64,000 nucleotides of DNA from NCBI GenBank assembly GCA_036570425.1, contig DATCYF010000003.1, positions 290,679 through 354,678 on the forward strand, read 5' to 3'. This document shows, piece by piece, positions 47,432 to 56,609 of this stretch. The DNA is from Rhizorhapis sp036570425 (GTDB lineage: Bacteria; Pseudomonadota; Alphaproteobacteria; Sphingomonadales; Sphingomonadaceae). The position numbers and the translations under genes are program-made. Position 1 is the first letter of the stretch. Each line of letters starts with the position of its first letter. The notes under the pieces were generated by a model, which was not told the origin of the DNA, ran no database searches, and was given only the letters and a program-made list of their open reading frames with translations.

Positions 47432-48097
47432 TTAGTCCTTCAATATATCCGCCAGAAACGGCGCAAGATCGTGCGTCTCATAATCGATGAAATCGGAATG
47501 CGCATCCACATTGCCCGCCTCCGACCCATTATTCACCCATACTGTTGTCATTCCGATGGCTTTGGCAGGCTTCAGGTTGCGCGCCATATCTTCGAAAAAC
47601 AGGCTTGCGCATGGATCGATTGCGTAGCGCTCGCATAATTCACGATAGCCGGATGGATCGGGCTTTGGCACATATTGGCAAGCATGGATGTCGTGAATGA
47701 ACTCAAACGCATCAACAAGGTCCAGCCGCTCCAGCACTCGGCTTGCATAAGCTGCATCGCCATTGGTGAAAATCAGCCGCCGCCCCGGCAATGCACGGAT
47801 ATCGGCGTTAAGTTCAGGATCAGGAGATATGCGCTCCAGCGAAATGTCATGAACAAAGTCCAGAAATGCGTGCGGATCAGTGCCGTGATGATGCATCAGG
47901 CCCGAGAGCGTGGTCCCATGCTCCATGAAATAACGCTTCTGCACCCGCCGCGCCTCTTGTGGATCACAACCAAGCAGCCCTTGAATGAACTCGCCCATTT
48001 TGACGTCGATCAGGCCGAAAAGGTCCGCCTTCGCCGGATAGAGCGTGTTATCCAGATCGAATATCCAGTTGCCGATATGGGAAAGGCGCGAAAGCAT
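47432..48097 (-). CDS. Pyrimidine 5'-nucleotidase-type HAD hydrolase
   Basis: The 221-residue protein has the HAD motifs FDLDNTLYP (nucleophile Asp near residue 14), IFTNGDAAYA (motif II), KPDPSGYRELC (motif III Lys) and FFEDMARNLKPAKAIGM (motif IV). The family (SDT1/UbnK-like, often annotated pyrimidine 5'-nucleotidase) removes phosphate from nucleotides or B6 compounds. It is adjacent to dapD, but a functional link is not obvious. Confidence 0.88.
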   Translation of the reverse strand: MLSRLSHIGNWIFDLDNTLYPAKADLFGLIDVKMGEFIQGLLGCDPQEARRVQKRYFMEHGTTLSGLMHHHGTDPHAFLDFVHDISLERISPDPELNADIRALPGRRLIFTNGDAAYASRVLERLDLVDAFEFIHDIHACQYVPKPDPSGYRELCERYAIDPCASLFFEDMARNLKPAKAIGMTTVWVNNGSEAGNVDAHSDFIDYETHDLAPFLADILKD

Positions 48098-48156
48098 GGG
48101 CGGCGCCTAATGATCAGAGGCGCAGTGGGCAAGGCGATAAGCCAATTCGCTACTAC

Positions 48157-48222
48157 TCCTCTCCCGCTGTGGCTGGATTCGCTTCGCTCATTAAGTCTAC
48201 TGCCCTCCCTTATGGGAGAGGA
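48157..48222. repeat. Palindromic intergenic repeat
   Basis: TCCTCTCCC (48157-48165) and GGGAGAGGA (48214-48222) form an inverted repeat across a 48-base loop, with an inner CTCCC/GGGAG hairpin near 48204-48218. It resembles the shorter palindrome after gltB. It lies between the nucleotidase and the iron-sulfur carrier gene. Confidence 0.45.
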
Positions 48223-48247
48223 CTATGCGTGTTGCCCTGCCGGTGGA

Positions 48248-48607
48248 TCAAACCGTGAAGCTCTCCCCGCAGCCGCAGCTTCCCTTGGCATTGGGGTTTT
48301 CGAACACGAACCCAGCCGTAAAGTCATCTTCCCGCCAATCCATGACTGAGCCAATCAGGTACAAGACGGAACCCCCGTCAATGTAGAAGGTGCCTCCGGG
48401 CGTTTCGATCTTCTCATCGAATTTCACCTCTTCGGTCACATAATCGACCGAATAGGCAAGGCCGGAGCAACCCCGGCGCGGCGTTGAAAGCTTGACGCCG
48501 ATCGTGCCTTCGGGCGCCTTCGCCATCAGGTCGGCAATGCGCTTCTCCGCAGCCGGTGTCAGAACAACGGCGGCAGGACGGGCGCGGGTTTTCGTTTCAA
48601 CTGTCAT
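48248..48607 (-). CDS. A-type iron-sulfur carrier protein
   Basis: The 119-residue protein has the IscA/SufA/ErpA pattern: LSTPRRGCSGLAYSVDY with the first Cys, and the C-terminal GSCGCGESF with the other two. It carries or inserts Fe-S clusters into target proteins. An ATG at 48616 is possible, but the ATG at 48607 has AGGA at the better distance. It is 148 bases downstream of sufT and is probably part of the suf functional cluster. Confidence 0.92.
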   Translation of the reverse strand: MTVETKTRARPAAVVLTPAAEKRIADLMAKAPEGTIGVKLSTPRRGCSGLAYSVDYVTEEVKFDEKIETPGGTFYIDGGSVLYLIGSVMDWREDDFTAGFVFENPNAKGSCGCGESFTV

Positions 48608-48755
48608 CGCATTCATTCCTGTTTGTTCGTCTCAAGCGACTTTTCCGTTCGTGTGGAGCGCAGTCGAGACGCGGTGACGCCGCACTGACGTTCCTCGATT
48701 TCGCTCGGGGCGGACGGCCAAGACCGGCTGAACAAAAGGTTCAAGCCAGACGGCC

Positions 48756-49232
48756 TCACAACATTCCCAGTTCCAGCTTCGCTTCATCACTCATCTTTTG
48801 CGGGTCCCAGGGCGGGTCCCAAACCAGATTGACTTCCGCCATTCCAACCCCTGGAACCGAGCCGACACGCAGTTCGACTTCGCCCGGCATGGACTCCGCC
48901 ACAGGACAATGTGGGGTGGTCAGCGTCATCGTGACTTCCACATGTCCATCGTCGGTTACATCCACACCGTAAATTAGGCCAAGGTCGTAGATGTTGACCG
49001 GGATTTCCGGGTCGTAAATTTCCTTGAGCGCATTGATGACGCCTTCATAGATGTCGCCTCCCGGCTCACCAGATGAAGTCTCCACTGGTGCTTGCTTCAA
49101 AAAGCCGTCGAGATAATCGCGTTTGCGCTCCATCGTCTCACGCGCCGTAGACGTATCGTCATCAACGCGCGCCTTACGCGGCGCTTCGACGCTGTCCACC
49201 TCTTCGACCGGAATTTTCCGTTCCTCGTTCAT
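48756..49232 (-). CDS. sufT: MIP18/SufT-family iron-sulfur assembly protein
   Basis: The 158-residue protein has an acidic N-terminal extension and a DUF59 domain: IYEGVINALKEIYDPEIPVNIYDLGLIY, then TMTLTTPHCPVAE with the conserved Cys, and VNLVWDPPWDP. SufT proteins help Fe-S cluster maturation under high demand. Its ATG overlaps the sufS stop codon (ATGA). Confidence 0.92.
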   Translation of the reverse strand: MNEERKIPVEEVDSVEAPRKARVDDDTSTARETMERKRDYLDGFLKQAPVETSSGEPGGDIYEGVINALKEIYDPEIPVNIYDLGLIYGVDVTDDGHVEVTMTLTTPHCPVAESMPGEVELRVGSVPGVGMAEVNLVWDPPWDPQKMSDEAKLELGML

Positions 49233-50434
49233 CCGAAGATTTTCCTTACTCTTTCGATTCCCCGCACAAGCGCGGCAATATCGCCTGCGTCATTGTACAC
49301 GCCAAAGCTTGCGCGAGCCGTTGCTTCAACGCCAAGATGCCGCATGAGCGGCTGCGCACAGTGATGCCCGGCCCGGATCGCCACGCCCTCTTCGTCCAAT
49401 ATGGTGCCGACATCATGAGGATGCACCCCCTCGACCTCGAAACTCAATATGCCGGCGCTGTCCTCCGGCCCGAAGGCGCGGACGCTGTTGAGGCTGGCCA
49501 GGGCCTCCCGCGCTTGCCCCACCAGCGCACATTCATGCGCGTGGATCACATCAAGACCGATGCCTTCCACATAATCAATGGCCGCCATCAGCCCCACCGC
49601 ACCGATAATATGCGGTGTCCCTGCCTCAAACCGCGTCGGCGCGGGGGCATAGGTCGTCTTTTCAAACGTCACCTTGTCAATCATCGATCCGCCGCCCTGA
49701 TAAGGAGGCATTGCGTCCAGTATCTCCGCCCGCGCCCAGAGGACGCCGAAGCCCGTCGGACCGTAGAGCTTATGCGCGGAAAAGACGTAGAAATCGCAAT
49801 CCAGCGCCTGCACGTCCACGGCCAGCCTCGGCACCGCCTGGCATCCGTCGAGCAGGATCTTCGCGCCCACACTGTGCGCCATATCCGCCGCGCGCCGTAC
49901 ATCAAGGACAGAGCCCAGCACGTTCGACACATGCGCCAGCGCTACGATCTTGTGCCTGGGGGTCAGCATCGATCCCATGGCGTCGAGATCGATTTTACCG
50001 TCCTCCGTAAGAGGCGCGACGTCGATTTGGGCGCCGGTCCGCTCCGCGATGAGTTGCCAGGGAACAATATTGCTGTGATGTTCCAGAACCGACAGCATGA
50101 TGCGATCGCCGGGCTTCAGGTTCACCCCGCCCCAGCTGTGTGCGACAAGGTTGATCCCCTCGGTCGCCCCGCGAACAAATATAATCTCGCTATCCGAAGC
50201 CGCGCCAATGAACTGCGCCACCCGCCGCCGCGCCGCTTCATAAGCCAGCGTCATATTGGCCGAGCGGGCGTAGACGCCGCGATGGACCGTCGCATAGTCC
50301 GCACCATAAGCGCGGGCGATGGCGTCAACCACTTGCTGCGGCTTCTGCGCTGTCGCGGCTGTATCGAGATAGTGCCAGTCGGCAACGCCCGGAAAGTCCC
50401 CGCGCCATGAGCGTGTTGCAAGAGGAGCGTTCAT
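49229..50434 (-). CDS. sufS: Cysteine desulfurase
   Basis: The 401-residue protein is a class V aminotransferase-like, PLP-dependent desulfurase: YLDTAATAQKP, TVHRGVYARSA, the PLP lysine in FYVFSAHKLYGPTG near residue 225, and the catalytic Cys in RAGHHCAQPLMRH near residue 360. It takes sulfur from cysteine for SUF-type cluster assembly. No sufE gene is seen nearby. The real start is the ATG at 50434, which overlaps the sufD stop (ATGA); the upstream extension is rejected. Confidence 0.96.
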   Translation of the reverse strand: MNAPLATRSWRGDFPGVADWHYLDTAATAQKPQQVVDAIARAYGADYATVHRGVYARSANMTLAYEAARRRVAQFIGAASDSEIIFVRGATEGINLVAHSWGGVNLKPGDRIMLSVLEHHSNIVPWQLIAERTGAQIDVAPLTEDGKIDLDAMGSMLTPRHKIVALAHVSNVLGSVLDVRRAADMAHSVGAKILLDGCQAVPRLAVDVQALDCDFYVFSAHKLYGPTGFGVLWARAEILDAMPPYQGGGSMIDKVTFEKTTYAPAPTRFEAGTPHIIGAVGLMAAIDYVEGIGLDVIHAHECALVGQAREALASLNSVRAFGPEDSAGILSFEVEGVHPHDVGTILDEEGVAIRAGHHCAQPLMRHLGVEATARASFGVYNDAGDIAALVRGIERVRKIFG

Positions 50435-51180
50435 GCCATCGCCTCCAGTTTCGCCAGCGCCGCACCTTCCATTTCCTCGCGCACCTGATCGTCCATAATG
50501 TCGTCGAACACGCCCGCGATGAAGGAGCGCAGCAACAGCGTTCTTGCCAGCCCCGGCTCCATGCCCCGGCTTGCCATGTAGAACAAAGCGGCCTTGTCCA
50601 GTTCGCCCACGGTCGCCCCGTGCGCGCATTTGACGTCGTCGGCGAAGATCTCCAGTTCGGGCTTGGCATTGGCCGTTGCCGTCCGGTCAAGCAGCATGGC
50701 TTTCACTGATTGTTCGGCGTCCGTCTTCTGCGCATGACGCGCAACCTTGATGGCGCCCAGAAAACTCCCTGTCGCCTTCTGCCCCAGCACGGAACGGATG
50801 GTTTGCTTGCTCGATGCATTGGGCCGGTCATGGCGGACAGTCGTCACGATCTCCAGCGTTTGCGACCCATGACCAAGGATCGCGCCGCCCAGTTCAAAAT
50901 GCGCGCCCTCGCCCAGCGTCACGTCCAGCGACATGCGGCCCAGCTTCCCACCCATGTTGAGGATGTGGAAATCCAGTCGAGCGCCGTCTTCGATTTCGAT
51001 GACATAATCACAAACCGCGACTGCATCTTCAGCCGCCGTCTGGATCAAGTGGCGCGCCGCCCTTTCTCCTGCCGGCACAAGGATGCGTTCGGGCGCAGCC
51101 ACGGGCCAGACCTCCGCAAGCGCGGCAATGTCGCTATAGCGCCACGCTTCGTCACGTGTGGAAGGAAGCGCAAGGGTCAT
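50431..51180 (-). CDS. sufD: Fe-S assembly scaffold SufD
   Basis: The 249-residue protein is a short SufD: the beta-helix core with KAMLLDRTATANAKPELEIFADDVKCAHGATVG carries the conserved Cys and His used in cluster building, followed by helical LARTLLLRSFIAGVFDDI. The N-terminal region is much shorter than in enterobacterial SufD but usual for sphingomonads. It joins SufB and SufC in the SufBCD scaffold. Both ends overlap neighbours by ATGA. Confidence 0.93.
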   Translation of the reverse strand: MTLALPSTRDEAWRYSDIAALAEVWPVAAPERILVPAGERAARHLIQTAAEDAVAVCDYVIEIEDGARLDFHILNMGGKLGRMSLDVTLGEGAHFELGGAILGHGSQTLEIVTTVRHDRPNASSKQTIRSVLGQKATGSFLGAIKVARHAQKTDAEQSVKAMLLDRTATANAKPELEIFADDVKCAHGATVGELDKAALFYMASRGMEPGLARTLLLRSFIAGVFDDIMDDQVREEMEGAALAKLEAMA

Positions 51181-51926
51181 GCCCCAACCACCTCCGTATA
51201 GCCCTCACGCTCAAGCTCAAGCGCCAGTTCGGGCCCGCCCGTCTTCACGATGCGGCCAGCGGCCAGCACATGCACAAAATCCGGTTTCACATAATCGAGC
51301 AGCCGCTGATAATGGGTGATGAGCAGCACTGCCTTATCCGGCCGCCGCATGATTGTATTGATCCCCGCACCCACGGTACGCAACGCATCGATGTCGAGGC
51401 CGCTATCCGTCTCGTCCAATATAGCCAGCTTGGGATCAAGGATGCCCATCTGCACCATTTCATTGCGCTTCTTCTCTCCACCCGAAAAGCCGACATTCAC
51501 GGGGCGCTTCAACATATCCATGTCGAGCTTCAACAGCGCCGCCTTTTCCTTGGCAAGCTTGATGAACTCCCCGCCCGAAAACGGCTCCTGGTTTCTGGCC
51601 CGGCGCTGGCTGTTGAGGCTTTCCCGAAGGAATTGCAGGTTCGAAACGCCAGGAATTTCGACCGGATATTGAAAGCCCAGGAAAAGGCCTGCGGCGGCCC
51701 GCTCATGCGGTTCCATCGCGAGCAAATCCTGTCCTTCGAATATTGCGGTGCCGCCCGTCGCCTCATATCCCGGCCGGCCACCCAAGGTATAGGCCAGCGT
51801 CGACTTCCCCGCGCCGTTTGGACCCATGATGGCGTGAATTTCTCCCGCGTTAATGGAGAGCGACAGGCCCTTGAGGATCGGCTTGCCTTCGATTTCGTTC
51901 GTTAAGTTTTTGATTTGCAGGATCAT
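51177..51926 (-). CDS. sufC: Fe-S assembly ATPase SufC
   Basis: The 249-residue ABC-type ATPase has Walker A MGPNGAGKSTLAYTLGG, signature FSGGEKKRNEM, and Walker B LAILDETDSGLD with the SufC-specific aspartate-rich pattern. It powers the SufBCD scaffold. GTG at 51935 is possible; the ATG at 51926 matches the family N-terminus. Confidence 0.96.
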   Translation of the reverse strand: MILQIKNLTNEIEGKPILKGLSLSINAGEIHAIMGPNGAGKSTLAYTLGGRPGYEATGGTAIFEGQDLLAMEPHERAAAGLFLGFQYPVEIPGVSNLQFLRESLNSQRRARNQEPFSGGEFIKLAKEKAALLKLDMDMLKRPVNVGFSGGEKKRNEMVQMGILDPKLAILDETDSGLDIDALRTVGAGINTIMRRPDKAVLLITHYQRLLDYVKPDFVHVLAAGRIVKTGGPELALELEREGYTEVVGA

Positions 51927-51927
51927 T

Positions 51928-52269
51928 TCAATCACTTTTCCGTGTGTTCTCGACCGCCTTCGCAGTTAGATTCAGTTCTTTGATCAATGATTCGGCGTTA
52001 CCTCCAACAACTTGAGATTGTTGTGTTGTACAGAACCGCCGGATGAATTCTCGGTGCTCTTTGAAATCCCGAAGCGCATAAACTGCTGCTAATTTTGCAG
52101 CGATCGGACCCGAACCGTCGATGTACGTCATTAATTCGAAAAAGCGATTACGACGTTTTTCGGCAGCATCCTGATAAAGCCGCAAGACAAACGCAATAGC
52201 GCTACCGGCAAGGCCAAGCAACGGGACCGCGAAGCCGCCAATGGCAACCCAAAGCGGAATCGTGCTCAC
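51928..52269 (-). CDS. Unknown small membrane protein inside the suf operon
   Basis: The 113-residue protein has one N-terminal membrane helix (about 6-28, LWVAIGGFAVPLLGLAGSAIAFV), then a charged cytosolic part (DAAEKRRNRFFELMTYID; FKEHREFIRRFCTTQQ). It starts with a GTG overlapping the sufB stop and ends just before sufC, so it is tightly built into the operon, although its base composition is more AT-rich than its neighbours. I do not recognise the family. Roles such as membrane anchoring are only possible. Confidence 0.75.
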   Translation of the reverse strand: MSTIPLWVAIGGFAVPLLGLAGSAIAFVLRLYQDAAEKRRNRFFELMTYIDGSGPIAAKLAAVYALRDFKEHREFIRRFCTTQQSQVVGGNAESLIKELNLTAKAVENTRKSD

Positions 52270-53756
52270 CCCACGCTCCCCTCAAGACTGATCCCCAGCA
52301 GCTTCTGCGCCTCGACCGCAAATTCCATCGGCAGTTGCTGCAGCACGTCCTTCGCAAAACCATTAACGATCAGCGACACCGCCGCTTCCGTGTCCAGCCC
52401 CCGTTGCAGGGCGTAGAAAAGCTGGTCATCCGAAATCTTGGACGTGGTCGCCTCATGCTCGATTTGCGCGCTGGGGTTCTTCACCTCGATATAAGGCACT
52501 GTATGCGCCCCGCACTGGTCGCCCAGCAGCAGGCTGTCGCACTGCGTGAAGTTGCGCACATTTTCCGCCGTCGGCGCAACCCGCACCAAGCCGCGATAGG
52601 TATTGTTGGATTTGCCCGCACTGATCCCCTTGGAGATGATCGTGGAACGGCTGTTCTTGCCCAGATGGATCATCTTCGTGCCGGTATCGGCCTGCTGGTA
52701 ATTGTTTGTGAGCGCAACGGAGTAGAATTCCCCCACGCTATTCTCGCCAGCCAGCACGCAGCTGGGATATTTCCAGGTAATCGCAGATCCCGTCTCCACC
52801 TGCGTCCAGCTAACCTTGCTGTTTTTGCCTTGGCACAGCCCGCGCTTGGTCACGAAATTATAGATGCCACCCTTGCCCTCGGCATTGCCGGGATACCAGT
52901 TCTGGACGGTGGAATATTTGATCTCCGCATCTTCCAGCGCGACCAGTTCCACCACTGCGGCATGAAGCTGGTTCTCATCCCGCTGCGGCGCAGTGCAGCC
53001 TTCAAGGTAAGAAACATAGCTCCCCTTGTCCGCGATGATCAGCGTGCGTTCAAACTGCCCTGTATTTTCCGCATTGATGCGGAAATAAGTGGAAAGCTCC
53101 ATTGGGCAACGCACGCCCTCCGGAATGTAGACAAAGGTCCCATCGGAAAAAACCGCGCTGTTCAATGTCGCAAAATAATTGTCATGCTGCGGCACCACCT
53201 TGCCCAGCCATTTCTTCACCAGTTCCGGATACTCGCGGATCGCTTCGCTGATCGACAGGAAGATGACACCCGCTTCGGCGAGTTCCTTGCGGAAGGTCGT
53301 CGCAACCGACACGCTGTCGAACACTGCGTCCACGGCCACCTTGCGCGCGCCCTCGACGCCTGCAAGAACCTTCTGTTCCTCCAGCGGAATGCCGAGCTTT
53401 TGATAGGTAGCGAGTATCTCCGGGTCCAGTTCGTCCAGCGATTTTAGCGCTGCCTTCTGCTTCGGCTCCGCATAATAATAAGCCTCCTGATAGTCGATGG
53501 GCGGCACATTCAGCTTCGCCCAGTCCGGCGCCTGCTGGGTCAGCCACAACCGATAGGCCTTGAGCCGCCATTCCAGCATCCATTCCGGCTCATTTTTCTT
53601 GGCCGAAATGAAACGGACAGTATCTTCGTTCAAGCCTTTGGGCGCAAAATCCTGCTCGATGTCGCTGGACCAGCCAAATTCATATTTGGAGGCCCTTTCC
53701 GCGGCGGCAAGCGCTTCGGCGTTGCGGACAATCACGGTGCTGTCTTGGTCAGTCAT
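52266..53756 (-). CDS. sufB: Fe-S assembly scaffold SufB
   Basis: The 496-residue protein has the SufB pattern: YLEGCTAPQRDENQLHAAVVEL, the cysteine in RGLCQGKNSKVSW, SNNTYRGLVRV, and CDSLLLGDQCGAHTVPYIEVKN near the C-terminus, containing the Cys required for cluster assembly. Full length. Its ATG overlaps the stop of the rrf2-type regulator (ATGA). Confidence 0.97.
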   Translation of the reverse strand: MTDQDSTVIVRNAEALAAAERASKYEFGWSSDIEQDFAPKGLNEDTVRFISAKKNEPEWMLEWRLKAYRLWLTQQAPDWAKLNVPPIDYQEAYYYAEPKQKAALKSLDELDPEILATYQKLGIPLEEQKVLAGVEGARKVAVDAVFDSVSVATTFRKELAEAGVIFLSISEAIREYPELVKKWLGKVVPQHDNYFATLNSAVFSDGTFVYIPEGVRCPMELSTYFRINAENTGQFERTLIIADKGSYVSYLEGCTAPQRDENQLHAAVVELVALEDAEIKYSTVQNWYPGNAEGKGGIYNFVTKRGLCQGKNSKVSWTQVETGSAITWKYPSCVLAGENSVGEFYSVALTNNYQQADTGTKMIHLGKNSRSTIISKGISAGKSNNTYRGLVRVAPTAENVRNFTQCDSLLLGDQCGAHTVPYIEVKNPSAQIEHEATTSKISDDQLFYALQRGLDTEAAVSLIVNGFAKDVLQQLPMEFAVEAQKLLGISLEGSVG

Positions 53757-54163
53757 GCAATTTCTCCGGCGAGGCTATCCAGCGTCACGCCCGCAAGCGC
53801 ACCCCGGATCGCTCCGTTGACCGCGCTCCAGTGCGGGCGAACGCGGCAATTTTCCTCAAGCGCGCATTCATGGCGCGTTTCTTCAATGCAGGCGGTCATG
53901 GCGATGGGGCCTTCGACCGCTTCGATAATATCCGCAAGGCTTATACTTGCGGCGGGCCTGGCGAGGGCAAAGCCGCCGCCGGTCCCACGTGCAGATTCCA
54001 GCAGGCCAACGCCTGCAAGCCGCCCCATTAGTTTCTGTGCGGTGGGCAAAGGCACACCCGTCTCATCCGCCAGCATAGTGGCAGAAAAGCGCATGTCTCC
54101 ATCGTGCCGCGCAATGGCGGACATGACGACGACTGCATAATCTGCTAGGCTCGAAAGCCGCAT
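53753..54163 (-). CDS. Rrf2-family SUF regulator (IscR/SufR type)
   Basis: The 136-residue protein has an N-terminal winged helix (MRLSSLADYAVVVMSAIA; LADETGVPLPTAQKLMGRLAG) and a cysteine triad ACIEETRHECALEENC near residues 92-107 that can hold an Fe-S cluster. It heads the suf operon and likely represses it when clusters are plentiful. GGAGCGGG precedes the ATG at 54163. A palindrome upstream (54185-54207) is the probable operator. Confidence 0.92.
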   Translation of the reverse strand: MRLSSLADYAVVVMSAIARHDGDMRFSATMLADETGVPLPTAQKLMGRLAGVGLLESARGTGGGFALARPAASISLADIIEAVEGPIAMTACIEETRHECALEENCRVRPHWSAVNGAIRGALAGVTLDSLAGEIA

Positions 54164-54184
54164 TGCCCGCTCCAGACTGCCTTA

Positions 54185-54207
54185 AATCGGATTGAATCGT
54201 TCCGATT
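54185..54207 (-). promoter_or_regulatory. Candidate operator of the suf operon
   Basis: AATCGGA-N9-TCCGATT is a perfect 7-bp inverted repeat starting 22 bases before the rrf2-type start codon, in the divergent region between suf and rpoZ. It is well placed to overlap the promoter and be bound by the Rrf2-type regulator. Confidence 0.5.
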
Positions 54208-54373
54208 GCGCATGTGGCGAGCCGCCCCGCAGAAATCAAGCTTTTTCTGGATTTCGACTCCTGTTGCGAGTCGTTCTTAGAGACAGTATGGCCGGGCTTT
54301 TCATTGACTCCTGTATGCGGTCCTGCTAAGCGGTCGGACTTTCTATCTTTGCTGATTTTTCAAGGGAACCCAC

Positions 54374-54718
54374 ATGGCCCGCGTTACTGTCGAAGATTGC
54401 GTCGACAAGGTTACAAACCGTTTTGACCTGGTCCTGCTTGCCGCTCAGCGTGCGCGGGAAGTCAGTGGAGGTGCCGAGCTGACCATTGATCGCGACCGGG
54501 ACAAGAATCCGGTTGTCGCGTTGCGTGAAATTGCGGAAGAGACCATCACGCCTGCCGATCTCAAGGAATCGCTGATCAGCGGACTGCAGAAGGTGCAGAT
54601 CGACGATGACGAAATGCCGGACGAGATCGGCTCCATCGCGCAATCGGCCGAAGCCCTTCGCCTGACTGCCGCCGCACCGCCGCGCAATCAGAATATCGGT
54701 GGTGATTACGAAGGCTAA
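54374..54718 (+). CDS. rpoZ: RNA polymerase omega subunit
   Basis: The 114-residue protein begins MARVTVEDCVDKVTNRFDLVLLAAQRAREV, split by conserved Asn and Arg residues as in omega, then NPVVALREIAEETI. The C-terminal tail (about 75-114) is longer than in enterobacteria, as usual in alpha-proteobacteria. AAGGGAACCCAC precedes the ATG. A terminator follows. Confidence 0.95.
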   Translation: MARVTVEDCVDKVTNRFDLVLLAAQRAREVSGGAELTIDRDRDKNPVVALREIAEETITPADLKESLISGLQKVQIDDDEMPDEIGSIAQSAEALRLTAAAPPRNQNIGGDYEG

Positions 54719-54745
54719 GTCGACCAAGATAAAAGGGGAGGATAG

Positions 54746-54780
54746 AGGCCCGGCTGACGAAACAGCCGGGCCTTTTCTTT
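54746..54780 (+). terminator. Rho-independent terminator after rpoZ
   Basis: AGGCCCGGCTG (54746-54756) pairs with CAGCCGGGCCT (54763-54773), followed by TTTTCTTTT. Confidence 0.92.
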
Positions 54781-54845
54781 TCCTTTTGAGCAAAAACCTG
54801 AACCGCGCCCTTTCCCCTTTCCGTCCACCGGAATAAGAGAGCGCC

Positions 54846-56609
54846 ATGCCAACAGCTCTCAACATAGCGCGCTCCATCCTCGGTCAGCCGTGGCGGTGGC
54901 GGGGAACCGGGGCGGACGGACGCGATCCTGATTTCCGCCCGGACGATCTGGTGACGCAGCTTCTGCTCGCGCGCGGCTGTACGCGTGAGGACATGGCTGC
55001 ACATCGCGAGCCCACTATTCGTGCCTTCATGCCCGATCCCAGCCTGTTTCGCGACATGGACAAAGCGGCTACCCGAATGGCCGATGCCGTCGAGGCACGG
55101 GAATGCATCACCATTTTCGGCGACTATGATGTCGATGGCGCTACCAGCGCGGCGCTGCTCATCCGACTGCTGCGTGAACTGGGGGTTTCCGCCGCAGCCT
55201 ATATCCCGGACCGGTTGATGGAAGGCTATGGCCCTTCCGGCGAAGCGCTGGTTCGCCTGGCGCAGGGCGGCTCCACCCTGATCGTTACCGTCGATTGCGG
55301 GGCGCAGGCCTTCGATGCTTTGGACATGGCGCGTGCGGCAGGCGTCGACGTCATCGTCGTCGATCACCATAAATGCGCGGCAGCACTTCCTGTCGCCCAT
55401 GCACTGGTCAACCCCAACCGGCTTGACGAAAGCGATGTGGGCGTAGCGCATGGGCACCTGGCGGCAGTTGGCGTCGCTTTCCTGCTGGGCGCGGCACTGC
55501 TCCGTGAATTGCGTGGGCGCGGCTATTTTCACCAGCGTCCCGAACCGCGCCTCATTGATTTGCTGGACTTGGTTGCACTCGGTACGGTTGCCGACGTCGC
55601 CTCCCTTCGCGGACTGAACCGTGCCTTTGTCGCGCAGGGTTTGAAGGTCATGGCTCAGCGCCGCAATATCGGCATGACTGCACTGATCGAGGCTGCTCGT
55701 CTCCAACGGGCGCCGGTTTGCTCCGATCTCGGCTTCGCCCTGGGGCCACGCATCAATGCGGGTGGACGCGTCGGCAAATCCGACCTTGGCGTCCGTCTGT
55801 TGACAACTGAAGATCCGGAAGAAGCCCGCGCAATCGCCATGCAACTCAATATCCTCAATGAGGAGCGCCGGGCGATCGAGGCAGCGGTACAGGACGCCGC
55901 CGAAGCCATGACGTCGGCACAGCATAACCGCGCCATCGCTGTCCTTGCGGGCAAGGGCTGGCACCCGGGCGTTATCGGCATCGTCGCGGGCCGCCTCAAG
56001 GAAAAGCTTGGCGTTCCTGCCATCGTTATCGCTCTGGATGAAGACGGCATGGGCAAGGGATCAGGCCGCTCCATCGCTGGCGTTGATCTTGGCGCGGCGA
56101 TATTGGCCGCCAAAGATAATGGCTTGCTGTTTGCTGGCGGCGGGCATGCCATGGCGGCAGGGCTGACTGTCGCCGGGTCCCAGGTCGATGCCCTGGCCGA
56201 CTTTCTTGACGAACGCCTTGCGGGAGATGTCGCGCGCGCCCGGGGTGAGCGCGCACTGCTGCTTGACGCCATATTGACGCCTGGTGGGGTTAATCCCGCC
56301 TTTCTTCAGGCGATTGAGGATGGGGGGCCTTATGGTACAGGCTGGCCAGCGCCGCGCATTGCCACTGGACCAGTGCGAATCATAAAAGCGGATATCGTGG
56401 GCAATGGGCATGTTCGCGCCATCGTCTCAGGCGACGACGGCCGCAGCCTGAAGACTGTCGCCTTTCGTCAGGCGGACACGGCTCTGGGCATGGCGCTGTT
56501 GGGAGCCGACCGTGACCGCAGACTTTGGATAGCCGGCCGAGCGAAGCTGGATGATTGGGGCCCCCGCCCCGCTGCGGAACTTCACATTGAAGACGCCGCG
56601 TGGGCGTAA
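54846..56609 (+). CDS. recJ: Single-stranded-DNA-specific exonuclease RecJ
   Basis: The 587-residue protein has the DHH-family motifs FGDYDVDGATSAALL (about residue 93), DCGA near 158, VVDHHKCAAALP near 178 and, in the DHHA1 domain, GKGWHPGVIGIVAGRLKE and GSGRSIAGVDL. RecJ degrades single-stranded DNA 5' to 3' in recombination and mismatch repair. Full length. It lies downstream of rpoZ on the same strand but after a terminator. Confidence 0.95.
   Translation: MPTALNIARSILGQPWRWRGTGADGRDPDFRPDDLVTQLLLARGCTREDMAAHREPTIRAFMPDPSLFRDMDKAATRMADAVEARECITIFGDYDVDGATSAALLIRLLRELGVSAAAYIPDRLMEGYGPSGEALVRLAQGGSTLIVTVDCGAQAFDALDMARAAGVDVIVVDHHKCAAALPVAHALVNPNRLDESDVGVAHGHLAAVGVAFLLGAALLRELRGRGYFHQRPEPRLIDLLDLVALGTVADVASLRGLNRAFVAQGLKVMAQRRNIGMTALIEAARLQRAPVCSDLGFALGPRINAGGRVGKSDLGVRLLTTEDPEEARAIAMQLNILNEERRAIEAAVQDAAEAMTSAQHNRAIAVLAGKGWHPGVIGIVAGRLKEKLGVPAIVIALDEDGMGKGSGRSIAGVDLGAAILAAKDNGLLFAGGGHAMAAGLTVAGSQVDALADFLDERLAGDVARARGERALLLDAILTPGGVNPAFLQAIEDGGPYGTGWPAPRIATGPVRIIKADIVGNGHVRAIVSGDDGRSLKTVAFRQADTALGMALLGADRDRRLWIAGRAKLDDWGPRPAAELHIEDAAWA

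Noticed and set aside
54576..55964. Minus-strand open frame of 462 codons
   Set aside because: It is antisense to rpoZ and recJ and has no motif of its own.
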